Shown here in pieces: positions 1 to 8,530 of a stretch of 64,000 bases of DNA (its first letter is position 1; every line of letters starts with the position of its first letter). Source of the stretch: Marinisporobacter balticus (GTDB lineage: Bacteria; Bacillota; Clostridia; Peptostreptococcales; Thermotaleaceae); contig NZ_SLWV01000004.1 of assembly GCF_004345705.1 (NCBI RefSeq), positions 162,186 to 226,185 on the forward strand. The letters run 5' to 3'. The translations under genes and the position numbers were made by a program. The notes under the pieces were generated by a model. The model did not search any database. It had not been told where the DNA came from and saw only the letters and a program-made list of their open reading frames with translations.

Positions 1-2205
1 CTTACTGTAAAAAATGGTGATTGGTTAGGGGAAGATGATACAAATTATAGTAAAAATCCAACAGTTAGATATGGTGCGGATCCTGCATTTGCAAATGATC
101 TAGCAACTGAGATTGAAAACCTTAGTAAAAAGGGAAGTGACACAGTAATAGCTACAGTTTACAGAAGATCTGATTCAAGAATTGAACTTACTGTTAAAGC
201 TGCAACTGTTGCTGGTAATACTGCGACAGAAGCACCAAGTGGAACTAAAATTGCAAAAGATCTTGTGTTACAAATTCCTATGTGGGTAATCATGGATGGA
301 GAACTAGCTGAAGTACAAGTTGATTCTAAGACTGATAGAATTACAGAAGGTACTTATAAAATTGGTTCAGGAAGTACTGGAGACACAACAGTGTGGATTG
401 AAGGAACAAAAACATTTTCTAAAATAGAAAAAATCAAAGATATTTTCGTAGAAGAAAATTCTGTAGGAGCTTTAAGTGATTTTAGCGGAAGAAAACATAT
501 CAAATTAAAATTAAACAAAGATTTTAAATTTGATATAAGTGCTGCTAAAGTTCAAGGTAGTTTAGTGGCAAGTAATGGAACACTTGCGGAAATCACAAAA
601 GATGGTAGCGGTAATGTAAATGGAGGAAACTGCGAACTTTCTAGTGATAAAGAAGAATTAAGAATCTATATTACAAACGGTAACGATCTAGGTGCTATAA
701 AATTACAAAACTCTAAGTATGCTGAAAAACTAGAAATTACTGGATTGAAAGTAAATCCTGGTAAAGATGCAAAAGAAGGAAAAGTAAATATTAGTTTCAC
801 TTCAAACGTTACTGAAATTGAATCAAAAACTCTTGAAATTGGAGAATATGCTGATTACAAAGTAAATATTAACGCGGATGGAGAACCAAAAGAAGTATTT
901 AGTGGAAGATATGAAACAAATATAGACCCTGAGAAAAAAATAGGAACAGGTAACACAGTTGATTTAGCGACAGATTTAGCTTTAACTTCTGATGAAGCAC
1001 ACGAATTACAAAAATTAATCATTGATGAAAAAGTAAAAGGTGCTTGGACAAATGATAAGAGTGTAACAATTACATTCCCAAGTTGGGTTAAAATCCTTTC
1101 TGTTAAGAGAGGCGAAGATTACAATTTTATGCAAAGTGCAGATATAGATAAAAATGAATATGAATTCAATATGGGTGGTTGCACAGACAATGATAAAAAG
1201 AAAAAGCTAGAATTAACTTTCTATGTATCTGTAGAAGGCGGTAAAGAAGGAGATATCGAAGCAATAGTAAGCGGAAGAGCATTAGATAAAGAAGAAAAAG
1301 TAGTTCTTGGAAAAGCAGTGAGTCCTGTAAAAGTTGAAGGTGAAGTTGCTAAAATTAAAGCAGGGGTAAGAGACCAAGAAATTGGAAAAATCACTATGAC
1401 AGAAGTAAAAGCGGGTGCAATCCAAGAAGATAAAAATATCGTTCTTGAATTAGATACAGATATGGACTGGGATGATGAGCCAGTAGTAAAAGTAACTAAA
1501 GGTGACTTAGAGATCGATGAAGATGATATAAAAATAGACAAAAATGATAAAAATGTTTTAATCATTCCTGTGGATAGAGAAAGTACACAACCATCTACAA
1601 TTGAAATCACTAAATCAAGAGTAAAAGTAGATAGAGCTATTGCAGAAGGATCTATCAAAGTAGAAGTAAAAGGTAATGCAATCATGGCTAATAGCTATGA
1701 CAAAGACGCACATGAAAACAATACTAAAAAAGATTTACTAGATGATTATGGATTCTTCAACAACAACTACTATGCAAAAGTAGAAGTTGCTAACGTAATC
1801 ACTCCAGCAGATCAAAATACTACAACTGCAGAAGCAGTTAAATTCGTAATCGGAAATGCTGAATACCAAGTTGGAGAAACAGTAGAAACTGCTGATGTTG
1901 CTCCATACATCAAAGATGGTAGAACAATGTTATCATTAAGTACTGTTGCAAAAGCTTTAGGTGTTCCTCAAGAAAATATTCTTTGGGATGGAAATACAAG
2001 AACAGTTACAATCAGAAAAGGTAATGTTTATACACAAGTAGTAATTGGAAGCAACATCTTAAAGGTTGGAGCAGTTGAAATTCCTATGGATACAGTTGCT
2101 GAAATCAAAGAAGGAAGAACTTGCTTACCAGTAAGCTATGTAGCAACAGCTCTAGGCGCAAAAGCTGAGTGGGATGGAGCTACAAGAACAGTTACTATTA
2201 AGTAA
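1..2205 (+). CDS. Stalk-domain surface protein, 5' truncated by window edge
   Basis: The reading frame is open from base 1 through the stop at 2203-2205, so the true start lies outside the window and at least 734 codons are present. Most of the protein is beta-rich, Lys/Glu/Asp-rich and has no recognisable enzyme motif. The last about 125 residues (roughly 1830-2205) hold two copper-amine-oxidase N-terminal-like stalk repeats, recognisable by the paired DGRTML / EGRTCLPVSYVA and W-D-G-x-TRTVTI motifs. Such domains are common at the ends of exported clostridial wall proteins. The next gene carries the same stalk repeats at its N-terminus and the following one has SLH domains, so this is probably an S-layer or cell-surface protein. 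No function can be assigned to the main body. Confidence 0.8.
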   Translation, partial: LTVKNGDWLGEDDTNYSKNPTVRYGADPAFANDLATEIENLSKKGSDTVIATVYRRSDSRIELTVKAATVAGNTATEAPSGTKIAKDLVLQIPMWVIMDGELAEVQVDSKTDRITEGTYKIGSGSTGDTTVWIEGTKTFSKIEKIKDIFVEENSVGALSDFSGRKHIKLKLNKDFKFDISAAKVQGSLVASNGTLAEITKDGSGNVNGGNCELSSDKEELRIYITNGNDLGAIKLQNSKYAEKLEITGLKVNPGKDAKEGKVNISFTSNVTEIESKTLEIGEYADYKVNINADGEPKEVFSGRYETNIDPEKKIGTGNTVDLATDLALTSDEAHELQKLIIDEKVKGAWTNDKSVTITFPSWVKILSVKRGEDYNFMQSADIDKNEYEFNMGGCTDNDKKKKLELTFYVSVEGGKEGDIEAIVSGRALDKEEKVVLGKAVSPVKVEGEVAKIKAGVRDQEIGKITMTEVKAGAIQEDKNIVLELDTDMDWDDEPVVKVTKGDLEIDEDDIKIDKNDKNVLIIPVDRESTQPSTIEITKSRVKVDRAIAEGSIKVEVKGNAIMANSYDKDAHENNTKKDLLDDYGFFNNNYYAKVEVANVITPADQNTTTAEAVKFVIGNAEYQVGETVETADVAPYIKDGRTMLSLSTVAKALGVPQENILWDGNTRTVTIRKGNVYTQVVIGSNILKVGAVEIPMDTVAEIKEGRTCLPVSYVATALGAKAEWDGATRTVTIK

Positions 2206-2215
2206 TGAAATAAAA

Positions 2216-2245
2216 AAGAACTTTCCTTAGGGAAGTTCTTTTTTA
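2216..2245 (+). terminator. Intrinsic terminator after stalk-domain gene
   Basis: Arms 2216-2226 and 2231-2240 pair with one bulged base around a TTAG loop and run into a T-rich tract, 11 bases after the stop codon. Confidence 0.8.
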
Positions 2246-2332
2246 TTTATTTCATGACATCACAAAAATTTCATAAAAAATTAAGAACTGATTTCTATTT
2301 TATTATGGTATAATAACAAAATAGGAGGAGAT

Positions 2333-3871
2333 GTGAAAATGGATAGTAGACTAAAGAAAATAAGTATTGGAGCGACTATATTTACGCTATTTATGGGAAG
2401 CATTGCTGTAGCAGAGGACGTATCTTTGATGGAAGTAAAATTCACTATTGGACAGCCCAAGTATCAAATAGGAGCTACGGAAAAAAATATAGATGTCATA
2501 CCGTACATAAAAAATGGAAGAACTATGCTGCCAATAAAATATGCAGCAGAAGTGATCGGTGTAGATGAAAAAGATATTACATGGGATGAAAAAAGTAAGA
2601 CCGTTACCCTTTTTAAGGATAATAGTATTATCCAAATGACAGTCGGGAATAAGATTTTGGTGAAAAATGGAAAACAGATGGTGATGGAAGCTGCACCAGA
2701 GATTATGAATGGAAGAACCATGTTGCCAGTAAGTTATATCGCAAAAGCTTTAGATATAGAAATAAAATGGAATAGCATTCAAAATACTATTACGGTAGTG
2801 ACACAAAAAGATATAATAGAGCCTACGAAAGAAAAGGAAATTACATGGGATTACAATTATGATCAATTATTAGAAAAAGCTTTAAAAAGCAACAAAGATT
2901 TAAGAAAAACCAAAATGCTTTTAGATAAAGCAGAAGAATTAAAGGATGATGCTACTCAAAGCTTTGAATCAGTTAATGAAATTCCTAGTAATATGACATC
3001 AGATCCTAAAGTAGCGGGTAAGAAAAATTTAGTTTATAGAAACTATAGAGGTCAGCAAATAGCATTAAATGTAGCAGAAAAAGATGTAGAAACCATGAAA
3101 GAAAAAATCGCTTATGATGTAAAAAATGCTTATTATAATGTATTAAAAAGTGAAAAAACTAAAAAACTAGCGGCACTAGGCTTAGAAATTAAGCGTGAAA
3201 AGATGAATCATGCCAATTTAAAATATGAGCAAAGTATGACCAGTGAATTTGAAAAAAATAAAGCAAAAAGAGATTATGAAGAAGCAAAAAAAACCTATGA
3301 AATGAGTCAAAAAGCATTAGATTTAGTATACGAAGGTTTAAACTATTCAGTAGGCTTTAAACCTGAAGAAAGGTATATTCTAGAAGATCATATCGTATTT
3401 GATGAAATACCAGAAGTAGATCTAAATCTAAATACCCACATTCCTACAATGATTAATAAAAGTCCACAAATATGGGCATTAGAACAAAAAATTGACTTAG
3501 CTCAATTAGGGCTTGATTTATTTGTATTTAATAGTGATGGGGATTATGAAGCGACAAAAATTGATCGAAATACTTTAGATGTGGATCTTTCAAGCTTAAA
3601 AGAAGCTTATGAAGAAAATCTAAGAAAACTGCATACAGGTCTTGAAACACTCGAAAAAAAATATGAAAGTACGCAGATTGCGCTAGAAAAAGCACAAGAG
3701 GATTTAAAAGTTGAAAAGCTTAACTATGCGGTTGGAAATGGTATTGCGTTGCAAGTAAAAGTTGCTGAAATACAAGTAGAGGAATTGAAAAATAAACGAG
3801 ATGAAATTATCATGGAATATAATGATAAAGCCACTTTATATCAAAAACCTTGGTTGGCGCTTTCAAAATAG
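2333..3871 (+). CDS. Exported stalk-domain / TolC-like coiled-coil protein
   Basis: The 512-residue protein begins with a basic signal peptide (cleavage probably after AVAED-type sequence near residue 27). Two stalk repeats follow (about residues 34-155), with NGRTMLPIKYAAE and NGRTMLPVSYIAK motifs. The C-terminal about 340 residues are long charged helices with the periodicity of TolC / outer-membrane efflux protein hairpins (about 175-512). AGGAGG at 2323-2328 lies 4 bases before GTG 2333 and 10 bases before in-frame ATG 2339, so either start is possible. TolC-type domains occur in monoderm Clostridia without an outer membrane; their role there is not established. Surface location is inferred from the signal peptide and stalk. 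Confidence 0.75.
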   Translation: MKMDSRLKKISIGATIFTLFMGSIAVAEDVSLMEVKFTIGQPKYQIGATEKNIDVIPYIKNGRTMLPIKYAAEVIGVDEKDITWDEKSKTVTLFKDNSIIQMTVGNKILVKNGKQMVMEAAPEIMNGRTMLPVSYIAKALDIEIKWNSIQNTITVVTQKDIIEPTKEKEITWDYNYDQLLEKALKSNKDLRKTKMLLDKAEELKDDATQSFESVNEIPSNMTSDPKVAGKKNLVYRNYRGQQIALNVAEKDVETMKEKIAYDVKNAYYNVLKSEKTKKLAALGLEIKREKMNHANLKYEQSMTSEFEKNKAKRDYEEAKKTYEMSQKALDLVYEGLNYSVGFKPEERYILEDHIVFDEIPEVDLNLNTHIPTMINKSPQIWALEQKIDLAQLGLDLFVFNSDGDYEATKIDRNTLDVDLSSLKEAYEENLRKLHTGLETLEKKYESTQIALEKAQEDLKVEKLNYAVGNGIALQVKVAEIQVEELKNKRDEIIMEYNDKATLYQKPWLALSK

Positions 3872-3922
3872 AGAATGATTCTTCAAAAAAATAATATTTT
3901 TATCGTTTAACAAAGTTTGCAT

Positions 3923-3953
3923 ACCAACTAAGATAAATCTTGGTTGGTTTTTT
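3923..3953 (+). terminator. Intrinsic terminator after TolC-like gene
   Basis: An imperfect hairpin (ACCAAC...GTTGGT outer arms with AGAT/ATCT inside) is followed by six T residues, about 50 bases after the stop. Confidence 0.75.
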
Positions 3954-4074
3954 GATATATTACTATTTTATTACATTTCCTATTTTTAAAAGGATTTTTT
4001 AGTTATATATAGAATACATACACAAAATGCGAAAATGAATAAAAAATGTAGATATGAGGAGGTAAATATATACA

Positions 4075-6189
4075 ATGAAAAGAAAAATTAGTTTTGTACT
4101 TGTTGTGTGGATGTTTGTATTGAGTACCATTAGTAGTTTTGCAGCGGTATCTTTTTCGGATGTACCAAGCAACCATTGGGCAAAGGATTTTATTACAAAG
4201 ATGGCAGATAAAAAAATTATTAGTGGGTATTTTGATGATTATACCTTAAAGGCTACCTTTAAACCAGACAAAAGTGTAAGTTACATAGAAGCAATGCAAA
4301 TGATTTACAATACGTTAAAAGCAGCAAATAAGCTAAAGTCTACTACAGGACTTGCAACGAAATATGCAGCAGCATTAAATGCAAATAAAATACCTACTTG
4401 GGCACATGAAGCAGTAGCTTATGGCGTAGAGTATGGTATTTTGCATCAAGATGAAGTAAAGGCATTTGTAAAAAATGGAAATCCGGTATATGCAAAAAAG
4501 GTAGATGTAGCTGTATTCATTGGGAAATCTTTGGAGATGAAACTTGAAGCCCTTCCAGTACTTAATTTTGTAGATGCTGAAACCATAAAAACAGCAGCGC
4601 TTCCATATGTAGATCTTTTGAAAAAAAATAAAATTGTTGATGGAGATACACAAAATAAATTTAATCCAAATAGCATTATAAATAGAGCAGTAATGGCGAC
4701 TATGTGTTCAAATACTTATGATCTAATAGTAAAGGAATCAACTGTAGTTGTATCACCAAGTACACCTGTATTAAGTGACCTAGAAGGAACCATCGATTAT
4801 GTGTCATCAGATGCAAAAATGCTTATTGTAAAAGATACGAAAGGTGATAAAAAGTCTTATACATTAAAAACTACATATGTTAGAAAAGATGGTAAATATA
4901 TTACTTTAAATGATCTAAAACAAGGAGATACTGTAAAATTAACATTTAACACAAGTGGTGATGTGCAAGGAATAGAGGTAAAAGTATCTTCAAATGCTAC
5001 AACGGGATCAGATGATAAAACAAGAATTATTGATTATATTGATGAAGATGCAAAATTACTTATTGTAAAAAATAAAAAAAGCAAATCTGAAGTTTATAAT
5101 TTAAAAGGGGTTCGTATCAAAATTGGTGGAAGATCAAAAGATATTGATGACTTAAATAAAGGGGATGGCATCAAGCTTATTTTTGATAACAAAGGAGAAC
5201 TTGATGAAATCCAAGTAGATGATACAGTAACAAGTATGGAAGGTCGTGTAGAAAGCTTAAAAGAAATTGATAAATATGATAAGACGTATTTATTAATGGC
5301 CCGAGATAGAACTAATTTAATTATAAAAAAAGAATTGAAAATTGATAAAGATACAGAGATTGAATATGATAGAGACGATGTAGATGCAGATAAACTAGTA
5401 AAAGGCATGGATATTTATATCAAATATGTAGGAGACCGTGCTATAAAAATAGAAATAGACGAGGAAGATAAGACGTATCAAGGAATTTTGGATTCAAGAA
5501 TACTATTTAAAAAAGAACCAATTTTAAAATTGCAAATGAACAGTGGCGATGTTAAAGAATTTACAGTAGATGATGATGTAGATATTGATCGTGATGGAGA
5601 TGATAAATTAGATTTACTAGAAGAAGGAGATATTGTTACGATAAAAGTTGAGTATGGAAAAGTGACAGAAATTACAGCCATAGAACGTACAGATAAAAGA
5701 AGTAAAGTAGATGGGGTTATTAAACAAATTACGCGGGGTGATCCTTCAAGTATCACTATTAAAACAGATGATAAAGAAACCTTAAAATATGAAATAAAAA
5801 GGGGGATAACGGTTGAAATAAAAGATAAAGATGGTAAAAAAGATAAGAATAAAGAATTAAAAGACTTAGAAATTGGCTATGAGGTGAGACTTCGTCTTGA
5901 TAACGGAAAGGTTAATAAGATTGAAGCAGAAGGAAAGGCGAGTACAGATAGAATTACAGGAGAGATTATAAGGATCTATGGTAGTATTATTAGCGTAAGA
6001 CTTTTCAATGTAAAAGATCGTGAAGACGATAAAATTTCTGTATTTTTAGAGGATGATGCAAAGATTATTGGTTCAGATGGGAAAGAGACAAGATTAAAAA
6101 ATTTAGATGAAGATGATGAGATTATGATGAATGGGCGTTTTGAAGATGAGGATATGTTTAAGGCAAGTAGAATTGTGGTAATTGATTAG
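4075..6189 (+). CDS. S-layer homology (SLH) surface protein with beta repeats
   Basis: 704 residues. A signal peptide (about 1-24) is followed by three SLH-like segments: about 25-80 (FSDVPSNHWAKDFI motif), about 100-150 (THE-type W-A-H-E-A-V), and about 160-220 (YVDLLKKNKIVDGD). SLH domains bind pyruvylated secondary wall polymers and anchor proteins to the peptidoglycan. Residues about 235-704 form roughly six repeats of 70-80 residues. Each starts with G-x-[IV]-x-x-[IV], contains a D-L-x-x-G-D-x-[IV] turn, and ends in a beta strand with I-E-[IV]; they resemble small beta barrels. The repeat region is very rich in Asp/Glu/Lys. A strong GAGGAGG site lies upstream of ATG 4075. Structural S-layer or adhesin role is inferred. 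Confidence 0.85.
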   Translation: MKRKISFVLVVWMFVLSTISSFAAVSFSDVPSNHWAKDFITKMADKKIISGYFDDYTLKATFKPDKSVSYIEAMQMIYNTLKAANKLKSTTGLATKYAAALNANKIPTWAHEAVAYGVEYGILHQDEVKAFVKNGNPVYAKKVDVAVFIGKSLEMKLEALPVLNFVDAETIKTAALPYVDLLKKNKIVDGDTQNKFNPNSIINRAVMATMCSNTYDLIVKESTVVVSPSTPVLSDLEGTIDYVSSDAKMLIVKDTKGDKKSYTLKTTYVRKDGKYITLNDLKQGDTVKLTFNTSGDVQGIEVKVSSNATTGSDDKTRIIDYIDEDAKLLIVKNKKSKSEVYNLKGVRIKIGGRSKDIDDLNKGDGIKLIFDNKGELDEIQVDDTVTSMEGRVESLKEIDKYDKTYLLMARDRTNLIIKKELKIDKDTEIEYDRDDVDADKLVKGMDIYIKYVGDRAIKIEIDEEDKTYQGILDSRILFKKEPILKLQMNSGDVKEFTVDDDVDIDRDGDDKLDLLEEGDIVTIKVEYGKVTEITAIERTDKRSKVDGVIKQITRGDPSSITIKTDDKETLKYEIKRGITVEIKDKDGKKDKNKELKDLEIGYEVRLRLDNGKVNKIEAEGKASTDRITGEIIRIYGSIISVRLFNVKDREDDKISVFLEDDAKIIGSDGKETRLKNLDEDDEIMMNGRFEDEDMFKASRIVVID

Positions 6190-6231
6190 TTTTTATGGCT
6201 AATATTTCTAAAATATAGTAAAAGTATATTT

Positions 6232-6273
6232 GAAACCCGACTAGGAAAATACCCTAGTTAGGTTTCTTTTTTG
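6232..6273 (+). terminator. Intrinsic terminator after SLH gene
   Basis: Long stem (GAAACC and ACTAGG on the left, CCTAGT and GGTTTC on the right) followed by TTTTTT. Confidence 0.85.
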
Positions 6274-6283
6274 TATTTACACA

Positions 6284-6313
6284 TTGTCCCAACCTCCCAT
6301 TTAATGATATAAT
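6284..6313 (+). promoter_or_regulatory. Predicted sigma-A promoter of kal-kce
   Basis: TTGTCC (6284-6289), 18-base spacer, perfect TATAAT (6308-6313), just after the preceding terminator and before kal. Confidence 0.5.
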
Positions 6314-6348
6314 GATATGGGCATGATTTACTTTTGGGCAAGGCTTTC

Positions 6349-6377
6349 AATATCTTTATAAAAAACATAAAGATATT
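6349..6377 (+). promoter_or_regulatory. Perfect 11-bp inverted repeat abutting the kal ribosome site
   Basis: AATATCTTTAT (6349-6359) and its exact complement (6367-6377) enclose a 7-base A-rich loop. The right arm touches the AGGAGG site at 6378-6383. It could be an RNA hairpin controlling translation or an operator; not followed by a T tract, so not a terminator. Confidence 0.5.
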
Positions 6378-6391
6378 AGGAGGAATATAAA

Positions 6392-6784
6392 ATGGAAAAA
6401 ACAATCAAAACATCATTAAGATTGAGAATGAGTGCAAAGGACGCACATTACGGTGGAGAATTAGTAGATGGCGCGCATATGGTACATTTATTTGGAGATT
6501 TGGCGACAGAGCTATTAATCATGCGTGATGGAGACGAGGGGTTATTTGCAGGATACGAAGAAATTAAATTTTTAGCACCTGTTTATGCAGGAGACTATAT
6601 TGAAGTCGTTGGAGAAATCATCAAAGAAGGAAATACTTCAAGAAAAATGAAGTTTGAAGCAAGAAAAGTAGTGATTTCAAGAAAAGATATCAGTGCGTCG
6701 GCAGCGGATGTATTAGATGAGCCAATCGTTGTTTGTACAGCGATTGGAACTTGTGTTACACCAAAGGATTCTCAAAGAAAATAA
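6392..6784 (+). CDS. kal: 3-aminobutyryl-CoA ammonia-lyase
   Basis: A 130-residue single hotdog-fold protein of the length usual for Kal. It removes ammonia from L-3-aminobutyryl-CoA to give crotonyl-CoA in the clostridial 3,6-diaminohexanoate (lysine fermentation) pathway. The hotdog signature with LFAGYEEIKFLAPVYAGDYI is visible near residues 50-72, and the N-terminal DAHYGGELVDGAHMV segment matches the family. The next gene, 41 bases downstream, is kce, the enzyme that makes its substrate, which makes the assignment much safer than for an isolated hotdog protein. AGGAGG precedes ATG 6392. Other pathway genes (kamA, kamDE, kdd) are not in this window. Confidence 0.9.
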   Translation: MEKTIKTSLRLRMSAKDAHYGGELVDGAHMVHLFGDLATELLIMRDGDEGLFAGYEEIKFLAPVYAGDYIEVVGEIIKEGNTSRKMKFEARKVVISRKDISASAADVLDEPIVVCTAIGTCVTPKDSQRK

Positions 6785-6825
6785 GTTAGAAGAAAAAAAA
6801 TTTAAGATGAGGAGTGGACACAAGC

Positions 6826-7674
6826 ATGGAAAAATTAATTATTACAGCTGCAATATGTGGCGCAGAGGTAACAAAAGAACACAATCCAAATGTTCCTTAT
6901 ACAGTAGAAGAAATAGCAAGAGAAGCACATACTGCTTATAAAGCAGGAGCGAGCATTATTCACTTACACGTAAGAGAAGATGACGGCACACCCACACAAG
7001 ATAAAAACAGATTTAAAGCATGCATCGATGCCATTAGAAAAATTTGTCCAGATGCAATCATTCAGCCTTCAACAGGTGGCGCTGTAGGGATGACGGACCT
7101 TGAGAGACTTCAGTCTACAGAAGTTGAAGAATTAGCATTAGGACTAAAGCATCCTGAAATGGCAACGCTTGATTGTGGTACTTGCAACTTTGGTGGAGAT
7201 GAAGTATTTGTAAATACAGATAATACGATCAAAAACTTTGGGAAGATTATGATTGAAAGAGGCGTGAAACCTGAAATTGAAGTATTCGATAAGGGAATGA
7301 TTGACATTGCGATCAAGATGCATAAAAAAGGCTACATAAAAACACCAATGCACTTTGATTTTGTACTAGGGGTTCAAATGAGTGCCACTGCAAGAGATTT
7401 AGCATTTATGGTAGATAGTATACCAGTAGGTTCTACATGGACAGTAGCAGGAGTTGGCAAAAGCCAATTTCAAATGGCAGCTATTGCGATCGCGATGGGT
7501 GGACATGTAAGAGTAGGGTTTGAAGACAATGTTTATATTGAAAAAGGGGTTGCAGCAAAAAGCAATGGAGAGTCTGTTGAAAAAGTGGTTAGAATCGCCA
7601 AAGAATTAGGTAGACAAATCGCAACACCCACTGAAGCAAGAGAGATCCTAGGATTAAAACCTTTAAATAGCTAA
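6826..7674 (+). CDS. kce: 3-keto-5-aminohexanoate cleavage enzyme
   Basis: 282 residues from ATG 6826. A longer reading from GTG 6814 is unlikely because the GAGGAG site at 6809-6814 overlaps it. The protein is a TIM-barrel BKACE family member, with the N-terminal ITAAICGAEVTK, the metal-site IHLHVR (His-x-His) and the substrate-loop QPSTGG segments all visible. It condenses 3-keto-5-aminohexanoate with acetyl-CoA to give 3-aminobutyryl-CoA plus acetoacetate, the substrate of Kal and of a CoA-transferase such as the pair at 23.7-25 kb. Co-transcription with kal is expected from the 41-base gap. Confidence 0.92.
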   Translation: MEKLIITAAICGAEVTKEHNPNVPYTVEEIAREAHTAYKAGASIIHLHVREDDGTPTQDKNRFKACIDAIRKICPDAIIQPSTGGAVGMTDLERLQSTEVEELALGLKHPEMATLDCGTCNFGGDEVFVNTDNTIKNFGKIMIERGVKPEIEVFDKGMIDIAIKMHKKGYIKTPMHFDFVLGVQMSATARDLAFMVDSIPVGSTWTVAGVGKSQFQMAAIAIAMGGHVRVGFEDNVYIEKGVAAKSNGESVEKVVRIAKELGRQIATPTEAREILGLKPLNS

Positions 7675-7686
7675 AAATAAATAGGC

Positions 7687-7720
7687 AAAAAAGAACTCCA
7701 TTTTTTAGGGGTTCTTTTTT
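7687..7720 (+). terminator. Intrinsic terminator after kce
   Basis: AAGAACTCC pairs with GGGGTTCTT (one G-U pair), followed by a run of T. Confidence 0.8.
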
Positions 7721-7786
7721 ATACTTTTAACATGTAATGATTTTGTATATAATAGGAATAGGAAAAAGAATAAGGGAGGAATAAAA

Positions 7787-8425
7787 ATGAAATTATTTAT
7801 TGATACAGCAAATGTAGAGGAGATTAGAGAAATTGGCATGTGGGGAGTATTAGCAGGGGTAACTACGAATCCAAGTCTTATCGCAAAGGAAGGAAGAGAT
7901 TTTGAAACAGTGATCAAAGAAATAACAGAAATTGTAGATGGACCTATCAGTGCAGAAGTAATGGGAGAAACTGCTGAACAAATGGTAAAAGAAGGAAAAG
8001 AATTATCCAAACTACATAAAAATATCGTGATTAAAATTCCGATGAATGCAGAAGGCTTAAAAGCAGTAAAGGCATTGAAACAAAAAGGAATTAAGACCAA
8101 TGTGACTTTGATATTTTCTGCAAACCAAGCATTGCTTGCAGCACGTGCTGGGGCAAGTTTTGTCAGTCCTTTTGTAGGAAGAATGGATGATATAGGCAAT
8201 ATTGGCATGGATTTGATACGTGATATTGCAAATATTTTTGAACTACATGGCATAGAGACAGAAATTATTTCAGCAAGTATTCGTCATACAGCACATGTGA
8301 TGGAGTCCGCATTAGCAGGCGCACATATTGCAACTATCCCTTACAAGGTATTTAACCAAATGCTAAATCATCCACTTACAGATAAAGGAATCGAAAGATT
8401 TAAGGCGGATTGGAATAATAGATAG
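7787..8425 (+). CDS. Transaldolase / fructose-6-phosphate aldolase family
   Basis: 212 residues, the short TalC/Fsa-type class I aldolase. The start MKLFIDTANVEEI, the G-V-T-T-N-P-S-L segment (about 25-32) and the Schiff-base lysine in IVIKIPMN (about residue 84) are all visible. In Firmicutes such proteins act as transaldolases in the non-oxidative pentose phosphate pathway; fructose-6-phosphate aldolase activity is the alternative and cannot be told apart here. GGAGG precedes the ATG. A gene of this family (ywjH) also precedes glpX and rho in Bacillus subtilis, so the context agrees. Confidence 0.88.
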   Translation: MKLFIDTANVEEIREIGMWGVLAGVTTNPSLIAKEGRDFETVIKEITEIVDGPISAEVMGETAEQMVKEGKELSKLHKNIVIKIPMNAEGLKAVKALKQKGIKTNVTLIFSANQALLAARAGASFVSPFVGRMDDIGNIGMDLIRDIANIFELHGIETEIISASIRHTAHVMESALAGAHIATIPYKVFNQMLNHPLTDKGIERFKADWNNR

Positions 8426-8462
8426 AAAAAAGTATGTTATAATGATATAAAGTGATATATTA

Positions 8463-8499
8463 ATATTGATAAAAGGAAGTATTGTGCTTTTATTAATAT
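8463..8499 (+). promoter_or_regulatory. Stem-loop in the 5' leader of the first glpX
   Basis: A 13-bp stem (8463-8475 with 8487-8499, one G-U pair) closes an 11-base loop. A TATAAT at 8438-8443 would place it about 15 bases into a leader, 30 bases before the glpX start. There is no T tract after it. It may tune expression; function inferred only. Confidence 0.4.
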
Positions 8500-8530
8500 G
8501 ACGTACATACAGTTTATTGGAGGTAAAAAA

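Noticed and set aside
1221..1685. 154-codon minus-strand ORF inside the first gene
   Set aside because: Ser/Thr/Ile/Phe-rich product typical of the antisense of an AT-rich Lys/Glu/Asp gene; no start signal.
7705..8253. 182-codon minus-strand ORF over the transaldolase
   Set aside because: Shadow; the plus strand has a full family match with ribosome site.
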